DNA of 6,217 nt. Source: a bacterium (GTDB taxonomy: Bacteria > Krumholzibacteriota > Krumholzibacteria > LZORAL124-64-63). The notes below the pieces were generated by a model that had not been told where the DNA came from, did not search any database, and worked only from the letters and a program-made list of their open reading frames with translations. This document shows, in pieces, positions 5,799 through 6,217 of the stretch. The DNA lies in contig QNDV01000141.1 in the NCBI GenBank assembly GCA_003646045.1, forward strand, positions 1-6,217, written 5' to 3'. How positions within the stretch are numbered: the first letter of the stretch is position 1; every line of letters begins with the position of its first letter. The position numbers and the translations under genes are program-made.

Positions 5799-6217
5799 AT
5801 GAAGCACAGTCTGCTCCTGTTTCTTGTACTGATGTTGGCCCTGGCAACCGGAACCAGTGCCCAGGAATCCGACCTGGTGTCCGAAGAGTATGCCGAACCG
5901 GTCCAGCGCAACATGGTAGTCCGTGATTACAGCGACTATACGGTCAAGGCATATTCGGTTTCCTTATACGTTGGCCATTTCAACGGCGCCACCTTCCTGG
6001 ATCTGGATCCCCTGGCGGACAGGACCCGCATCACCGAAGACGGGCGCCCCGATGAACTGTGGCCCAACGACATCCTGGCCTACGACGGCACCCCTCTCGA
6101 GGAAGGACGCCTCAAACGGAGCGACGGCCTGCGTTACCGTTATGATTCCGCCCGCAAGGAAATCGAATCCGGCCCCGCCCTTGGTGGCCGCGTTGGCATC
6201 TTCGTCTCCGACAACTT
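5799..6217 (+). CDS. Secreted protein of unknown function, N-terminal part (possible outer-membrane beta-barrel)
   Basis: The frame is open from ATG 5799 to the window end (139 residues and two bases), so the C-terminus is missing. Residues 1-21 form a clear Sec signal peptide: Lys2, a hydrophobic core LLLFLVLMLALA, then TGTSA with likely cleavage before Gln22. The mature part has alternating hydrophobic/polar stretches such as YTVKAYSVSLYVGHFNGATFLDL. A WPNDILAYDGTPLEEGRL segment follows, and the visible part ends GGRVGIFVSDNF. That ending resembles strands of outer-membrane barrel proteins, which is an inference from pattern only. I do not recognise the family. The ribosome site is strong: GAGGTGAT (5788-5795), with GAGG seven bases from the ATG. 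The ATG at 5794 meets a stop after two codons and is not the start. The gene is divergent from the EF-G-like gene and need not be functionally linked to it. Confidence 0.88.
   Translation, partial: MKHSLLLFLVLMLALATGTSAQESDLVSEEYAEPVQRNMVVRDYSDYTVKAYSVSLYVGHFNGATFLDLDPLADRTRITEDGRPDELWPNDILAYDGTPLEEGRLKRSDGLRYRYDSARKEIESGPALGGRVGIFVSDN

Noticed and set aside
1..6217. Mobile elements, CRISPR arrays, tRNA or rRNA genes, signs of horizontal transfer
   Set aside because: No transposase, spaced repeat array, terminal inverted repeats or RNA gene folds were seen, and coding style looks uniform across the window.

Overview
The window is GC-rich, gene-dense bacterial DNA. Almost all of it is one minus-strand gene train, which read 5'->3' on that strand is: EF-G-like translational GTPase, yebC, ruvC, ruvA, ruvB, queA (cut by the left edge). 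At the right end a divergent plus-strand gene encodes a secreted protein that is cut by the right edge. A signal peptide, Shine-Dalgarno sites and a sigma70-like promoter are visible. A Gram-negative host is likely, because the partial gene reads like an envelope protein. The phylum cannot be fixed from this sequence; the EF-G-like type and the gene order would suit several deep, mostly uncultured Gram-negative lineages.

Layout. Positions 1-307 hold the start of queA. Positions 336-1361, 1372-1959 and 2038-2514 hold ruvB, ruvA and ruvC, the complete Holliday junction machinery. Positions 2531-3286 hold yebC and 3295-5388 the EF-G-like factor. Positions 5389-5798 are a non-coding divergent region. 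It carries a good promoter for the minus-strand train, a GC-rich leader of about 200 nt with a possible compact folded RNA, and a weaker promoter candidate for the plus-strand gene. Positions 5799-6217 hold the partial secreted protein.

Spacing in the train is tight (8, 16, 78, 10 and 28 nt), several ribosome sites overlap the preceding stop codon, and no terminator is visible between genes, so co-transcription is likely. The genes combine translation (EF-G-like GTPase, YebC, QueA) with recombinational repair (RuvCAB). yebC-ruvC-ruvA-ruvB is a widespread core arrangement; the EF-G-like gene at its head is less usual.

Two items deserve most attention. First, a predicted three-way junction plus pseudoknot lies in the leader of the EF-G-like gene. 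Second, the GTPase has non-consensus G3, G4 and G5 motifs, including Asp to Asn in the guanine-specificity motif. The rest is ordinary housekeeping sequence.
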